Of a DNA stretch of 64,000 nt, positions 42,051-52,659 are shown piece by piece. Numbering within the stretch: the stretch's first letter is position 1; each line of letters begins with the position of its first letter. The notes beneath the pieces were generated by a model. It did not search any database. It worked only from the letters and a program-made list of their open reading frames with translations, and had not been told where the DNA came from. Origin of the DNA: Adenophora triphylla var. japonica. Its lineage: Eukaryota; Streptophyta; Magnoliopsida; Asterales; Campanulaceae. Made by a program: the position numbers and the translations under genes. The DNA lies in the NCBI GenBank assembly GCA_022495995.1, contig JAFEMH010001366.1, positions 186,001 to 250,000 on the forward strand. The letters run 5' to 3'.

Positions 42051-43903
42051 AGCATACTAGTATCCAATTTTTTTAAAAAAAATTGATTAGACTATACAAT
42101 ATGTGTGTGGACAAAAGAACTATATTCCATGATAATAATCAGCTTCATGATACCATTCATTTATTGATCAACTAGACTACAAATGTCATTCATTTGATTT
42201 GACAAAACACAATATGTAACAAAGAACACACATTTATTCATAACAATCACAATACATAAATTTAAAAACAACGATACGATATATTTAAACACAATACTGA
42301 ATTAAGAAACACCAAACTACGATAATTAAAGAAAGTAAACTTAAACCGACTAAAAATCATTCAACTCGCTCACCAAACATGCCTTCATCTCCTCCTCTTC
42401 TGGGGGACAATATCGCCTTTTCAAGTAGCTTTCCAAGTAAAGCTGATTTGGCCAACATTTTCTTCATAAAATGTTTGTTTTCCAAATGCTCAAATTTCTC
42501 TCGTTTCAGTTCAATAATTGCTGGGTGTTGGTCAGAGAGTAACTGGAGTCGAGTATTAAAACCCTATACTACTTCAGCAGTTGAAGACCCTCCACTTGAA
42601 TACCCCTTCTTTCCAGCTGATGCCGCTGCCTTTGCTGCTTTTTTCCCCGGTGGTCGCTCTCTTAATTGAACAGTGTCTGCATCATCACTTCCCGTTGTCG
42701 CGTAACCTCCCATCTCGTTAAGCTTGAACCTTTTGTCGCTTCCTGCACTGTTATTGTCACTCTCCACACGAATGAGACGAGATGCCTCAGCCTTTTTCTT
42801 TCTACTACCCACGGTGGTAGTCTGAATCCGCTGCTCCCATTTGAGATAGTTTTTTAGCATAAACCACACATGCTCATCTTTAGAAGGTTTGCTTTCATGA
42901 TTTTCATACAGTTTTTTAGCCTCATATCGACGTTTTGTTCGTTGTATCCACTCCCCTTTCGTCTAGTTGCTTCATCGTACATCGCAACAAACAAGTTTAC
43001 CGATTTCGCCATCCTACCCCATCGAGCTCGAAGCATAGATAAAGTCCTTTTACCAATTTCTGATGACTTTTGTTGCACGCCGTATCGTACCTTGCCTTTA
43101 CAGTACCCCACAACTTCTCATACTTTTGGTTGGTACCTATTATTGCATCAGTGCTTGTATTCATGTAAGCACTGACGAGAGCTTCATCTTCTGCGAATTT
43201 CCAGCCAATGGTTTATTTTTTCTTTTTTGGAGCTCCTTTTCGCCTTTCTGGTACAACCTCTTCTTCTTCGCCTCCTTCATCTTCCTCTTGTGTCTCTGGA
43301 ACAAATTAAGTGTTCTGTGACTCAGGAGTACAGCTTTGGAATGGCATCGAGCCATAAAATATTGATTGTTTAGCGGAGAATTAAAATCACGGGGTGAGTT
43401 TTGGGGGAAGTTGATAGGATTTGAGCTTTGGGAGTAGTTTTGGAAGTTGTTTTGACGGTAATTGCTTTGTGAAATTTGGATCAGTAACCAACATTTCTTC
43501 GAGCCAAACTTGATTAGAATTATATCCGAAATTGTTTCCGTAATTATCCATAATAAAAAACTCAAAAGTTTTTTTTTTTTTTAAACTTATGCTTAAAGAG
43601 AGAAAGTAGGGAAGAAGAGGTGTGAATAACCTATACAATATTATGCTCTATTTATAGGCGAAAAAAATTATGAACTTTTTTGATATATTGCATAAACGAC
43701 GTTGTTTGGGGTAAATTAAAAAATAAATTTTTAGTCCGTTTTGGGTTCAAACACATTTTCGCTCACGATTTCGCTCAAACTTTGAGCGAAATAGTTTCGC
43801 TCAGGATATGAGCAAAAATTCGCACAACATTGTAGCAGTTGAGCGAATTTTCGCTCACCAATTTTCACTTATGAGCGAAAATTCGGTCACCACTATTGCA
43901 CAT
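42051..43903 (-). mobile_element. PIF/Harbinger-related element, copy 2 (minus orientation)
   Basis: This is a reverse-complement relative of 23740-25420. The left end reads GAGCATACTAGTATCC and the reverse complement of the right end starts GAGCATGTGCAATAGTGG, sharing GAGCAT as in PIF/Harbinger termini. It keeps more of the 5' end than copy 1. No TTA/TAA duplication is seen at these limits, so the boundaries are approximate. Confidence 0.62.
42350..43551 (-). pseudogene. Myb/SANT-like protein of a PIF/Harbinger element, second frameshifted copy
   Basis: The ATG at 43551 starts MDNYGNNFGYNSNQVW. Later frames hold GYCKGKVRYGV and SMLRARWGRMAKSVNLFVAM and the basic tail RPPGKKAAKAAASAGKK. The stop matching copy 1 is at 42350. 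Unlike copy 1 it keeps the segment between AMYDEATRRKGSG and the tail (RRLKNCMKIMKANL in a shifted frame). Frameshifts are independent of some in copy 1. Confidence 0.78.
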
Positions 43904-44294
43904 GCTCTTGGGACTATTAACAACATGTACTACTGTACTAGAGAAGTCTAATACCAGCAGTACAGAACATTTCACCAGAAGTCTCCAAAAAAACTCTCAA
44001 AGATTTCTCAGCCACCCATTCACACACACCCACACCCAAACATGATCATCAACTCTCTGATCCTCACTTGCCACGTGTCACTCAACAACTGGTTCATTTC
44101 TAATCTTCCACTGCCACCTCATCACCCCTTCCCCCCTCCCACTCAAACCATTCCCCAGTCCAGATTACAGTTCCCAACTTGTTGCCACCATCCAAAACAT
44201 TGGCCAATCTCAGCCTACTTCTCATGGTGATTAAGTCATTTTTCTCAATCTTTTGCTAAAAAATAGAAGTGCTTAAAATTCAAGAAGTTATGCA
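43904..44294 (+). promoter_or_regulatory. TROL promoter and 5'UTR region, with a G-box
   Basis: A G-box CCACGTGTCA lies at 44071-44080, about 220 bp before the TROL start codon. Such ACGT elements are common in light-regulated photosynthesis genes. The region is otherwise C- and A-rich without a TATA box I trust. Confidence 0.5.
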
Positions 44295-47200
44295 ATGGAA
44301 GCCCTTAATGCTGTTGGCTTATTGACACCAATTTCTGTTCTTTCTGACAAAAAATCAGAATCCAAGAAACATTTTTTATCACTCCCCACTCCCACAAACT
44401 CAAATCCCCAACTCAAAATCAATCTTTCCTCAAATTTCAACAAAAACCCACAAAAAATCTTGGCTTCAAGAAGCTTTCATGGTGGTCTAGTCCTTCTATC
44501 TTCAGTTCTCAACACTGGCCTTGCCAAAGCACTAACTTATGAAGAAGCCCTTAGACAATCAGTCAGTTCCTCTGACAGTTCATCATCTGACATTGATGTC
44601 AGTGGCTTCTTTGATAGTGTAATCAACTTTGGGGCTGAGAATCCGGTGGCGGTGATCGGCGGTGTGGCGGTTGTGGTGGTGCCACTGGTTGTGTCTCAGT
44701 TTCTTGGTGGGAAACCTAAGCCATGGGGAATTGAGACTGCAAAAAGTGCTTATGTCAAATTGGGTCAAGATGGAAGTGCTCAATTGGTTGATATTAGGGC
44801 ATTGGGGGATATTAAGCAAGTGGGTAGTCCTGATATTAAGGGTTTAAAGAAAAAGGCTATTTCAATTGTGTATAAAGGGGAAGATAAGTTAGGGTTCTTG
44901 AAGAAGTTGGCTTTGAAGTTTAAAGAACCAGAGAATATTACATTGTTCATTTTGGACAAGTAAGGCCATTTAACCTTCCTATTGATTAAAGATTTTTTTC
45001 TTCTTTTAGTAGAATGTTATCTATAAGGCCACGGGTTCGAACCTTGGCGAACAACCTCTTGGCGAATGTTATCTATAGCAAACGGTTCCCACTCCCAACC
45101 CCCGCTTGGCGGGGAGCGCTTGGCGCACCGGGTTTTCTCTTTTGCCCTTTAGTAGAATGTTATCTATACAGATGATTGATTCCCATTGCTTATCTTCCAA
45201 AACAAAGATGGAATCATGTGCATAAATGTTTTTTACTACTCCCTCCGTCTCAGAATGATAGTCCTATTTATGAATTTTTTTTGTTTGTCCCAAAAACATA
45301 GCCATTTTTTTTTTCAAAATTGATAGGTTAAAACCATTGAACTTCCATAATTGCCCAACAAGAAAGAAGAGGGAGAGAAAGAGAGTTGTGACCAATGAGA
45401 ACAATTGCTAGGGGGTCATTGGAGTAATAACTAAACTTCATCAAGCATAGTGATGGAAATGTAAGTCGGTTGTTAAAATGTTTGAATAGTCGAATGAAGC
45501 GATCATTATTGGACGGAGGGAGTATTAATTATGCTTATACGTTATCGTTGAATTGTTATGCATAAGGCTCAGCAGAACCAAGAAGTTAGACTTCAGAGAT
45601 TCTGCTTATTATTTGTACTTGAAGCGCATAGAGAACAACTATTTTTGGTTCCTCGACAAGTGATTAGAGGCACTTTGATAGGGCGAACCTGTTTAAAACA
45701 ACTATTGATCCCTGCGTTTTTAACGCAAATACGAATTGCATTTTGAGCAAACATGTAGGAAATGACACTTTTCTCCCGAGGGTTCCATATGGAAAGCTCT
45801 CTATGATTCTTTATCTCCATCTAATGCAAGTTCTACCTCACAATTTGAAGGGGATTCTTTTAACTTTTTTTTTTTTGTCCAAACTAGCAAGTGTCAAGAT
45901 TGATATTAGTTAACGGAATAGGTACTAGCTATCAGTATGATAGCAGTGAGAGTGATAATGAAGGAAGCTACTTTGATCCGTATACTAAAACATCGTGCAA
46001 CATACTTGATACTACAACCTAAATTAGAACTAATGCAACGTACTTGTTAGCGACTCTATAATACAATGTACTAATTTGAACACTTACATTGTTTTTAAAA
46101 AAAAAAAAAAAAACTAACGGAGCTGCATGGCAGTGCCACATTAGCCACTTCAGCTCCACATAGGCGCTAACGTTACTTTCATGGTATACGTTTTTTTTTT
46201 TTTTTTGGGTCAGAAATGGTATACATTATTGATCGCAGAAGAGAAGCCACCTAATGAAATAGGGGCTAGTTGATCCTTTTATTTGTAGAAAATATACATC
46301 TTGCCGCCTTTAAGTTAGAGAAAAGGACTCGTTTATCACTGAAAACGGTATTTTTATCATTTTTGACTCTGTGGTTTAGTGAAAATATCTGATATTCTCT
46401 TCTTAAATTAAGATTGATCAGGAGCAAATAAAAAAATAAAAAATTGGACATTCATTTGGGACGGAGGGAGTATTTGTTTTATACTGAAACTAATAAAAGG
46501 AAAATTCTTGAATTTCTGATGAAGCCAGGTTCGATGGGAGCTCCGAGCTGGTTGCTGAATTGGTCACAGCAAATGGCTTCAAAGCAGCCTATGCAATAAA
46601 AGATGGTGCAGAAGGACCAAGAGGATGGCTGGTTGTTAACAATTTCATCTCCCGTAATCCTTAACTTGTTTCTATCTTTTGTCATAGATGTCTAAAAAAT
46701 GACTCGAGATCTTCGTAAATGTTAACCTTAAAGATAAACCTTAATATTTCAGAGCAGTGGTCTTCCTTGGAAACAACCTTCGAAAGGATTCAGTTTTAAT
46801 CTTAGCGGTTTGACAGATGCTATTGATGGAGCACTCGGAGTATGTACATTTATCTATATTTGTCTATTTCTATTTTATTTATTTGGATAATTTTGATAAA
46901 AAAAAAAAATCTAATCCTAACGAAATTCCAGGAGAGTTCTGAGGCATTAACGCTGATCTTTGGTGCTGCTGTAGCTACTGGATTAGGTTTATTGACATTT
47001 ACAGAGGTCGGGATTTAAAATCTTTGTTATTAATTTTTCTTCGAGTACTTCGGGGGAAAATATTGAGTGTAATAGTGACATCACGTTATCATAATCCAAT
47101 GAGTAAATGACAAGTTGGCAACTTTGCTGATGTGGAAGATATTGTTTCAGGTTGAAACTATACTTGAGTTCTTGGGTTCAGCTGCAATTATTCAACTTAT

Positions 47201-49975
47201 CACCAAGAAGTTCCTGTATGCAGAGGTTTATACTTTTCCATACTTGTTTGTGCTTTGTAGATTGTACCCTTCACCATTTTTTGGTTCGAAAAAGTACTGA
47301 TATATTTCTTGGTATGAACGGTATCAAATCCTTTTCGTATGGCAGGATCGGAAGCTTACGTTTAAACAAATTGATGACTTCGTGACTGCTAAGATTGCAC
47401 CCAAGGAGATTGTAGATGATGTAAAGGTATTTAACGCCGTCGCATAAAGCTTTTCAATATCAAACTTTTTCTTGGGAAAGTTCACTATAACTCTTACACA
47501 AGTGGCGGAAGGAATAAAAGTTGGCCGATTTCCTCTAGGGTGCCTTGGGCGAGATTTAAACCAAATTTAGGAAAAACATTTAGTTAATTTCCAAGACACC
47601 CCTCCGTCTAATGGGAGCGATGTGACGGGTGGTCTTATACGTTAATTATAAGACTAATTTGTCTCTTATAATTGACTTATAAGACAAATTTTTCAACCAA
47701 TAAAATCAAAAATTTTAATACTAACAACGAATTGCTCTCATAATTTACACACTTACAACTCTTATAAATTAGTTATAAGACTAAATCACCTCTTATAATT
47801 AACTTATTAGACCATTTTCTCTCATAATTTACACATTTACAACTCTTATAAGTTAATTATAAGACTAATTTGTCTCTTATAGTTGACTTATAAGACAAAT
47901 TTTTCAACTAAAAAAATAAAAAATTTCAATAATAACAACGAATTGCTCTCATAATTTACACATTTACAACTCTTATAAGTTAATTATAAGACTAAATCAC
48001 CTCTTATAATTAACTTATAAGACAATTTTCTCTCATAATTTACACATTTACAATTCTTATAAGTTAATTATAAGACTAAATCACCTCTTATAATTAACTT
48101 ATAAGACCATTTTGCCTCTTATTGAAGCTGGGCCAATGGAAATTGTGTAGAAAAGGGAGGACATTAAGCTGAAATTGGAGGAGGGAGCGATCGCGCCATG
48201 TTGTGGGGCGATCGCACCCAAAGACCAGAAGCCACCGCGCGATCACACCATATTGTGGGGCGATCGCTCCCAAAGGCGGAGGGGTGTCCGGGGAATTTGA
48301 ATCTGGGGATAACTCCTTATTTGGGATTTACAAAAAAGTTTTCTTTAAGGGGAAAAAAATCTGGGCAGAGGGGCCCGAGGGGAATTTTTCCATAAAAGTA
48401 AGTGGGTGCACAACAAATTTAAATTTTAAAAATTATAGCAAAAATATACTCCCTCCGTCCCAAAATGTTTGTCCTATTTGACTTTTTTGTTGAACTTGAC
48501 CACAAATTTATGAGAGATTAATCATGTTCATGAAATTCTAAAAGTTGTTGTTGATAATATTATTAATGGTGAATCAATAGGAATTTTTAGAATTTCATGA
48601 ACATAATTAAATTATCATATATTTGTGGTCAAAGTTCAACAAAAAAGTCAAATGGGACAAACATTTTGGGACGGAGGGAGTAGTATATAAGGTTTGAACT
48701 TGGGACTTATCCCTTTGTAAAGAAGGCTCCTAACAATTACTCCCTCCGTCCCGGACCTTGGTGCCTAGTTTGACTTTTCACGTAAATTAAGGAGAGAGTA
48801 TTATATTGAAAGTGTTGTGAGTGTGAAAATAAAATAGGAGAGAGAATGAGTAGAGGGAATAGTAAATTATAATGGTGTTGTGAGTATTAAAATAATGTAG
48901 GAGAGAGAATGAGTGGATGGAATAGTAAAGATTCATTTCCATTTTAGAAAATGTGCACGTAGGTTTGGGACGCCCAAAATGGAAAGTGTGCACGTAGGTA
49001 TGGGACGGAGGGAGTATATCACAAACATTTACGTATTATTTAGTTGCACTTTTACTAATATAATATAAATTTGGGGTTAAATAATTATTTCTTGCACTGA
49101 AAGTAACTGGGTGCACTTGCACCCGCGTCGCTTCCCTTGTGTCCGCCTCTGATTATCACTACTGAAAATGCTACTTTTCTTGGGAAAATTCACGATTCTG
49201 ATATATTTTCTGGCTTTATGATGTGTTGGGATTAGCAAATTGGGATAGCACTTCTTCCTACACCCATTAGAAGCAAATCTCTTCCGGTTCCTGTTGAAGA
49301 AAGTTCTGCTGCAGAAGCTGTTCTTGAGTCCAGTTCTTCTCCACCATCTGTAGAAGCAGCTGTTGACCCGCCGCCTCCACAAGTCAACTCTGTCCCCAAA
49401 ACAGAAGCCAAAGCCGATTCAATTCCTAAACTATCACAGTCACTTTCACCATATCCGAGCGTAAGTTTTCTCTAAACTCGCTAATATATTTAGTTTGGCA
49501 AGAATTTGAAGCTCATAATTGCTATTACAAGTATATTGCATGATTAAAAAAGAAAAAAACAACCTGGTACTACAATAACTCCCACTATGTGTAGGGTCCA
49601 TGGAAGAGACGGGTCCACATGGGCTAAATGTAGACAGTCTTCCCTGCAAGAAAAAAAAGCATTACCGTTTTGCAAGCGCGTCTTTGCCATTACAACAACA
49701 ATATCATAATTCCATTAAACAATACTCCCTCCGTCCCAACTTGAATGACCTTTTATGTTCCAAAATGAATGATTTTTTGAAACATTTTTATCAAAAAAAA
49801 AAAAAATGCTGAATATGTGCTTGTTTTACTAAAAGTGATAAAACTTAAGTTGAGCTTTGGGTTGGTTTGGCTGTCAGAAAAAAAAAAAAAATGTCAGAGA
49901 CACTAATTTGTTCTTTACTTATTGCAGTATGCAGATTTTAAGCCTCCAACATCTCCTACCCCTTCAAAGCCATAG
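44295..49975 (+). CDS. TROL: TROL, thylakoid rhodanese-like FNR anchor, 8 exons
   Basis: Exons: 44295-44959, 46529-46631, 46753-46839, 46932-47006, 47151-47225, 47346-47426, 49236-49460, 49928-49975. They give one frame of about 452 codons, close to Arabidopsis TROL (~466). A serine-rich transit peptide is followed by a membrane segment ([20 protein letters not shown]) and an inactive rhodanese domain ([19 protein letters not shown]; the catalytic cysteine position is not evident). A second membrane segment follows ([19 protein letters not shown]), then a proline-rich linker (residues ~365-440) and the C-terminal ITEP motif [13 protein letters not shown], which binds ferredoxin-NADP reductase. 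In Arabidopsis TROL tethers FNR to thylakoids near PSI and steers linear electron flow. The exon 2 donor is uncertain (after 46631 or 46634). Introns 1 and 6 are swollen by repeats. Confidence 0.9.
45005..45168 (+). mobile_element. SINE-like insertion with 21-bp target duplication in TROL intron 1
   Basis: A 21-bp direct repeat beginning TTTAGTAGAATGTTATCTAT lies at 45005-45025 and 45148-45168. The 122-bp body includes a Pol III B-box-like GGGTTCGAACC (about 45033) and ends in a T-rich tract (TTTTCTCTTTTGCCC). An A box is not visible, so the 5' end may be lost. A partial third copy of the repeat (GAATGTTATCTATA) lies inside the body. Confidence 0.55.
45239..45522. mobile_element. Stowaway-like MITE in TROL intron 1
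   Basis: CTCCCTCCGTCTCAGAATGA faces ATTATTGGACGGAGGGAG, flanked by TA. A lone right end of the same family (GGGACGGAGGGAGTAT) sits at about 46457-46472, close to the exon 2 acceptor. Confidence 0.82.
45523..46456. other. Remainder of TROL intron 1
   Basis: Unique AT-rich intron sequence. A short cDNA-like stretch at 45560-45760 has small frames on both strands but no recognisable motif. Confidence 0.4.
47641..48117. repeat. Higher-order tandem repeat in TROL intron 6
   Basis: Units built from TTATAAGTTAATTATAAGAC and its near-complement alternate with CTCATAATTTACACATTTAC. A larger period of about 200 bp (TTAATTATAAGACTAATTTG at about 47640 and 47850) is visible. The monomers are self-complementary, so the array can fold. 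Confidence 0.8.
48185..48285. repeat. Direct repeat with GCGATCGC palindromes in TROL intron 6
   Basis: A ~60-bp unit containing GCGATCGC, then CCAT-TTGTGGGGCGATCGC and CCCAAAG, occurs twice. It has much higher GC content than its surroundings. Confidence 0.7.
48449..48680. mobile_element. Stowaway-like MITE in TROL intron 6
   Basis: CTCCCTCCGTCCCAAAATGT and its reverse complement at the right end form near-perfect inverted repeats that extend far inward (GACTTTTTTGTTGAACTTGA), next to TA. Confidence 0.88.
48740..49014. mobile_element. Stowaway-like MITE in TROL intron 6
   Basis: CTCCCTCCGTCCCGGACCTT at the left and TATGGGACGGAGGGAG at the right, with TA flanks and two GGAGAGAGAATGAGTG cores. 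It lies 60 bp from the previous MITE. Confidence 0.85.
49722..49760. repeat. Orphan MITE left end in TROL intron 7
   Basis: TACTCCCTCCGTCCCAACTT is present, but no matching right end follows before exon 8. It is a truncated copy. Confidence 0.6.
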
Positions 49976-50407
49976 AGTTCGTTATATCGTAAAATGTAAT
50001 CTTCGACGACTACGAGCATATATCTATCTATGATGGGCAAGAGTTGATCTGGGAATTTCTGGACCGACATTATAAGGTAAAGCTGAGTATATTTCGTCGT
50101 TTTTTTTCGTTCTTTGTTCTTTGTTCGTCTCGTGATATAGTTTGTAGTTGATGTTGTATCTGTTTTCTATACTACATTGTATTGGAAATGTTATGGGCTT
50201 GTTAGAGTGATTGTTTTCAGGATCGTGAAGGTATATTGGAAATGTTATGGGCTTGTTAGAGTGATTGTTTTCAGGATCTTGAAGGTAATAAGAACTGAAG
50301 GCCATTGAAATTAATAAAAACATAAAAAGGTATTTATTTTAGGATAGAAGTAGTACTGCAGAAAAGTAGGGAAGCTGAATGAGGTTCCTAACCTTGGCCC
50401 GAATGAA
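49976..50407. other. TROL 3' flank with a ~58-bp tandem duplication
   Basis: A unit starting TATTGGAAATGTTATGGGCT and ending TTTTCAGGATC occurs twice in tandem (about 50178-50235 and 50236-50288). It is probably in the 3'UTR or just after it. No gene seen. Confidence 0.5.
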
Positions 50408-50786
50408 AGGTGTTTACGGTCCGAATTGGTTCGATTTTTGTTAAAATTTTAGAAAATCAGGATCGGATCAAATACTTCGGTTCTGTAAAAATTTAGGATC
50501 AGGACCAGACCATTACATTATAGGATCGGTCTCATCGATCCGATTCTCATGATCCGGTTCCGGTCCGATTCCACCGGTTCTATAAATTACAATATAATAT
50601 AATTTTTTATAATAACAAAATCAAAATCTAAGCAAGCATATTTTAATAACCAAATTGTTGAACAATATTTCGGGACGGAGTGAGTATATGGCTATCTACA
50701 AGCAAGCATATTTAAGAATCAAATTACAATAACAAAAATAACAGATAGAAATGAAGAGTTCCATGTTCAATCATTTGGTAAGCATA

Positions 50787-50863
<77 letters not shown>

Positions 50864-51047
50864 GGTCCGGTCCGATTTCGGTTCAGGACCGCGTATATTT
50901 TTTTCAAAATCAGGATCAGATCAAATAATCGGTTCCATAAAAATTTGGAACCAGGACCAGACCAATACTATTTTTTCGATCCGATTTTTACTGGTCTGAT
51001 CCGGTTCTACTGGTCTTGTTTGGTTCCACAAATTTTTTGTACAGCCC
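50408..51047. mobile_element. Probable hAT-type MITE rich in GGTCCGGTCCG, with an (AT)n array
   Basis: Repeated motifs CGGTCCGATT / GGATCGGATCAAAT occur in both orientations on either side of an AT array (50784-50861). Ends GGTGTTTACGGTCCGAATTG and, as reverse complement, AGGGCTGTACAAAAAATTTG resemble the 'GGGTGTAC' class of hAT MITEs. Limits are approximate. A decayed Stowaway-like right end (GGGACGGAGTGAGTAT) lies at about 50672. Confidence 0.45.
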
Positions 51048-51459
51048 TACAACTTATGAGCCCACGGTCACACGTAAATCACAAAATAGGGTCTAATCTA
51101 TGAACATGTAAATCACAAAATAGGGCCTAATCTATGAACGTATGAATTTTGTCGATTTAGGACCTAAGCCGACAAAATTTGACTAAAATAAAGTTTTTCG
51201 ACATTTTTTGTCAAAAAACCGACATGACACGACCTTTTGATACGTGGGGAATTGACGTAATTAAAGAAAATGAACAAAGGAAATAAAGCAAATTCGTCAA
51301 TCTTCACTCCCTTGATTTGCACTGATCAAAGCAAATAGAGATGGGGCCAAGCAAAAGGCGTGAGCTACTAAAAGACTGCAACTACCTAAATATGAAAAAT
51401 ACACTCTCACCCCCTTTCGCTAATTAAAAATGCACCCAACACCCTATATCACAAAGGCC
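51048..51459. other. Intergenic DNA with a ~50-bp direct duplication
   Basis: GTAAATCACAAAATAGGG-CTAATCTATGAAC occurs twice in tandem at about 51077-51138. The text at 51100-51260 resembles Mutator-type MITE ends ('TAGGGCCTAA', 'TTTTTCGACA'). No gene seen. Confidence 0.4.
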
Positions 51460-51578
51460 ACTCCTTTTTTCAAAAAACATTTTCACGTGTGTTTGTTAAA
51501 TTTAATAAAAATATTTTTCGATAAAAATATAATTTGGAATCGGTAGGGTAGGTGGGGTGGGGGTTAGGATAGGGTAGA

Positions 51579-51734
51579 ACCAAGGGGCATTTGGCCAAGT
51601 GGTGACACCAATGGCTTTCTCCGGGAGGTCTCGAGTTTGAATCATGGTGTTAATGCAACTAGGTTGAAAATTTTAATAGTGGAAAAAGAAAACCTCCCCT
51701 TTGTTGGGAGTTAAATTAAAAAAAAATAAAAAAT
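51579..51734 (+). mobile_element. tRNA-derived SINE with 11-bp TSD
   Basis: The body contains a Pol III A box (TTGGCCAAGTGG, about 51591) and, 40 bp later, a B box (GAGTTTGAATC, about 51630), and ends in an A-rich tail. The direct repeat GATAGGGTAGA lies at 51568-51578 and 51735-51745. This arrangement identifies an intact SINE. Confidence 0.85.
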
Positions 51735-51923
51735 GATAGGGTAGAGTAGTGGTGGAGGTGTGTAGGGTAGGGTGAAGGTGGGGGTTGGTGTGGGTTGGTG
51801 GGTGAGTTGAGGGTGGGTAGAATAGGGTGGGGTGTGAGGGTGAAGGGGGTGGGGTGAGGGTAGGGTAGGGTAAAATGGTGGGTGTGGTGGGTGGAGTAGG
51901 TAGGGGGTGAAAGGTGGTAATGG

Positions 51924-52142
51924 CAGGGGCGGACCCAGAGTCAAAATGGAGGGGGTTTATAAATTACATTACTCAAAAACTTCAAAAAAAACAATTGTTT
52001 GTTATGTGACTACCAACATCGATTCTTTCTTTTTTGTCAAGGGGTGGGCTGAGCTGAGCTGAGCTGGTAAGTGAAGGTGCACTTAGTAGTTTATTTTATT
52101 TTTTTTACATGTCAACATTAATTTTTGGGGTGGCTGCCCCTG
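51924..52142. mobile_element. Small hAT MITE of the CAGGGGC type
   Basis: Ends CAGGGGCGGACCCAG and, as reverse complement, CAGGGGCAGCCACCC. Flanks GTAATGG are shared on both sides (7 of the expected 8 bp). Same terminal class as the MITE at 8298-8488. Confidence 0.75.
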
Positions 52143-52220
52143 GTAATGGTTGGGTGGGGTAGAGGGTGATGTGGTGGGGTAGGGTGGAGTAAAGTGGGTA
52201 GGGTTTGAGTGTGTTTTTAT

Positions 52221-52659
52221 TTTGGAAGTCAACAATTTATTTAAAGATTCAGCACAAGGGAAGAGAGGTCATGAAATGTGGTCCACAAAATTGTGATGGA
52301 AAATGTGTGTGCACAAATTAGAAGCACTAGACTACAAGATTATAATAGAAGAGGACAACAACTTGCACGCCAAGTCACATGGGCTATGACTTCAACTGCA
52401 TCGATTTTGTATTTTTGAATATAATAAAAAATTTAGACAATAAAAATATTAAAAATGGATATTTATTTGGTAACGAAAGAGAGTATAATATTGATAGTGG
52501 AATATGTATTGTGAATATAAACCGTAAAGTAAGAGAAAGTGAGGTACGCGATAATAATAAGATTATTGTTGTTAATGACAAATTAATCCCGTTGAATAAA
52601 ATAGATATTTTTTGTTCTAAAATAAGTGTTTTTATCAATAAATTCTCGATTTGGTGAAA
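52221..52659. other. AT-rich intergenic DNA, nothing recognised
   Basis: A frame of ~92 codons at 52379-52657 is built from AT-rich sequence (N, I, K, S), is matched by an equally long antisense frame, and shows no motif. I do not regard it as a gene. Confidence 0.45.

Larger units (their letters stand above)
51460..52220. repeat. G/T-rich block related to the MITE at 673-1453, host of a SINE and a hAT MITE
   Basis: Repeated GGGTAGGGTGGGG-type sequence and the motif AATATTTTTCGATAA match the interior of the Tourist-like element at 673-1453. Two insertions split it: a SINE at 51579-51734 and a hAT MITE at 51924-52142. Its own ends are not clear. Confidence 0.55.

Noticed and set aside
45033..45060. 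A tRNA gene suggested by GGGTTCGAACC
   Set aside because: No A box, acceptor stem or anticodon arm. Better explained as part of a SINE.
47641..48117. CRISPR-like array in TROL intron 6
   Set aside because: The repeats have no constant unit with unique spacers; they are diverged AT-rich tandem repeats in a plant intron.
52379..52657. 92-codon frame rich in Asn, Ile and Lys
   Set aside because: AT-rich with an equally long antisense frame; no motif.
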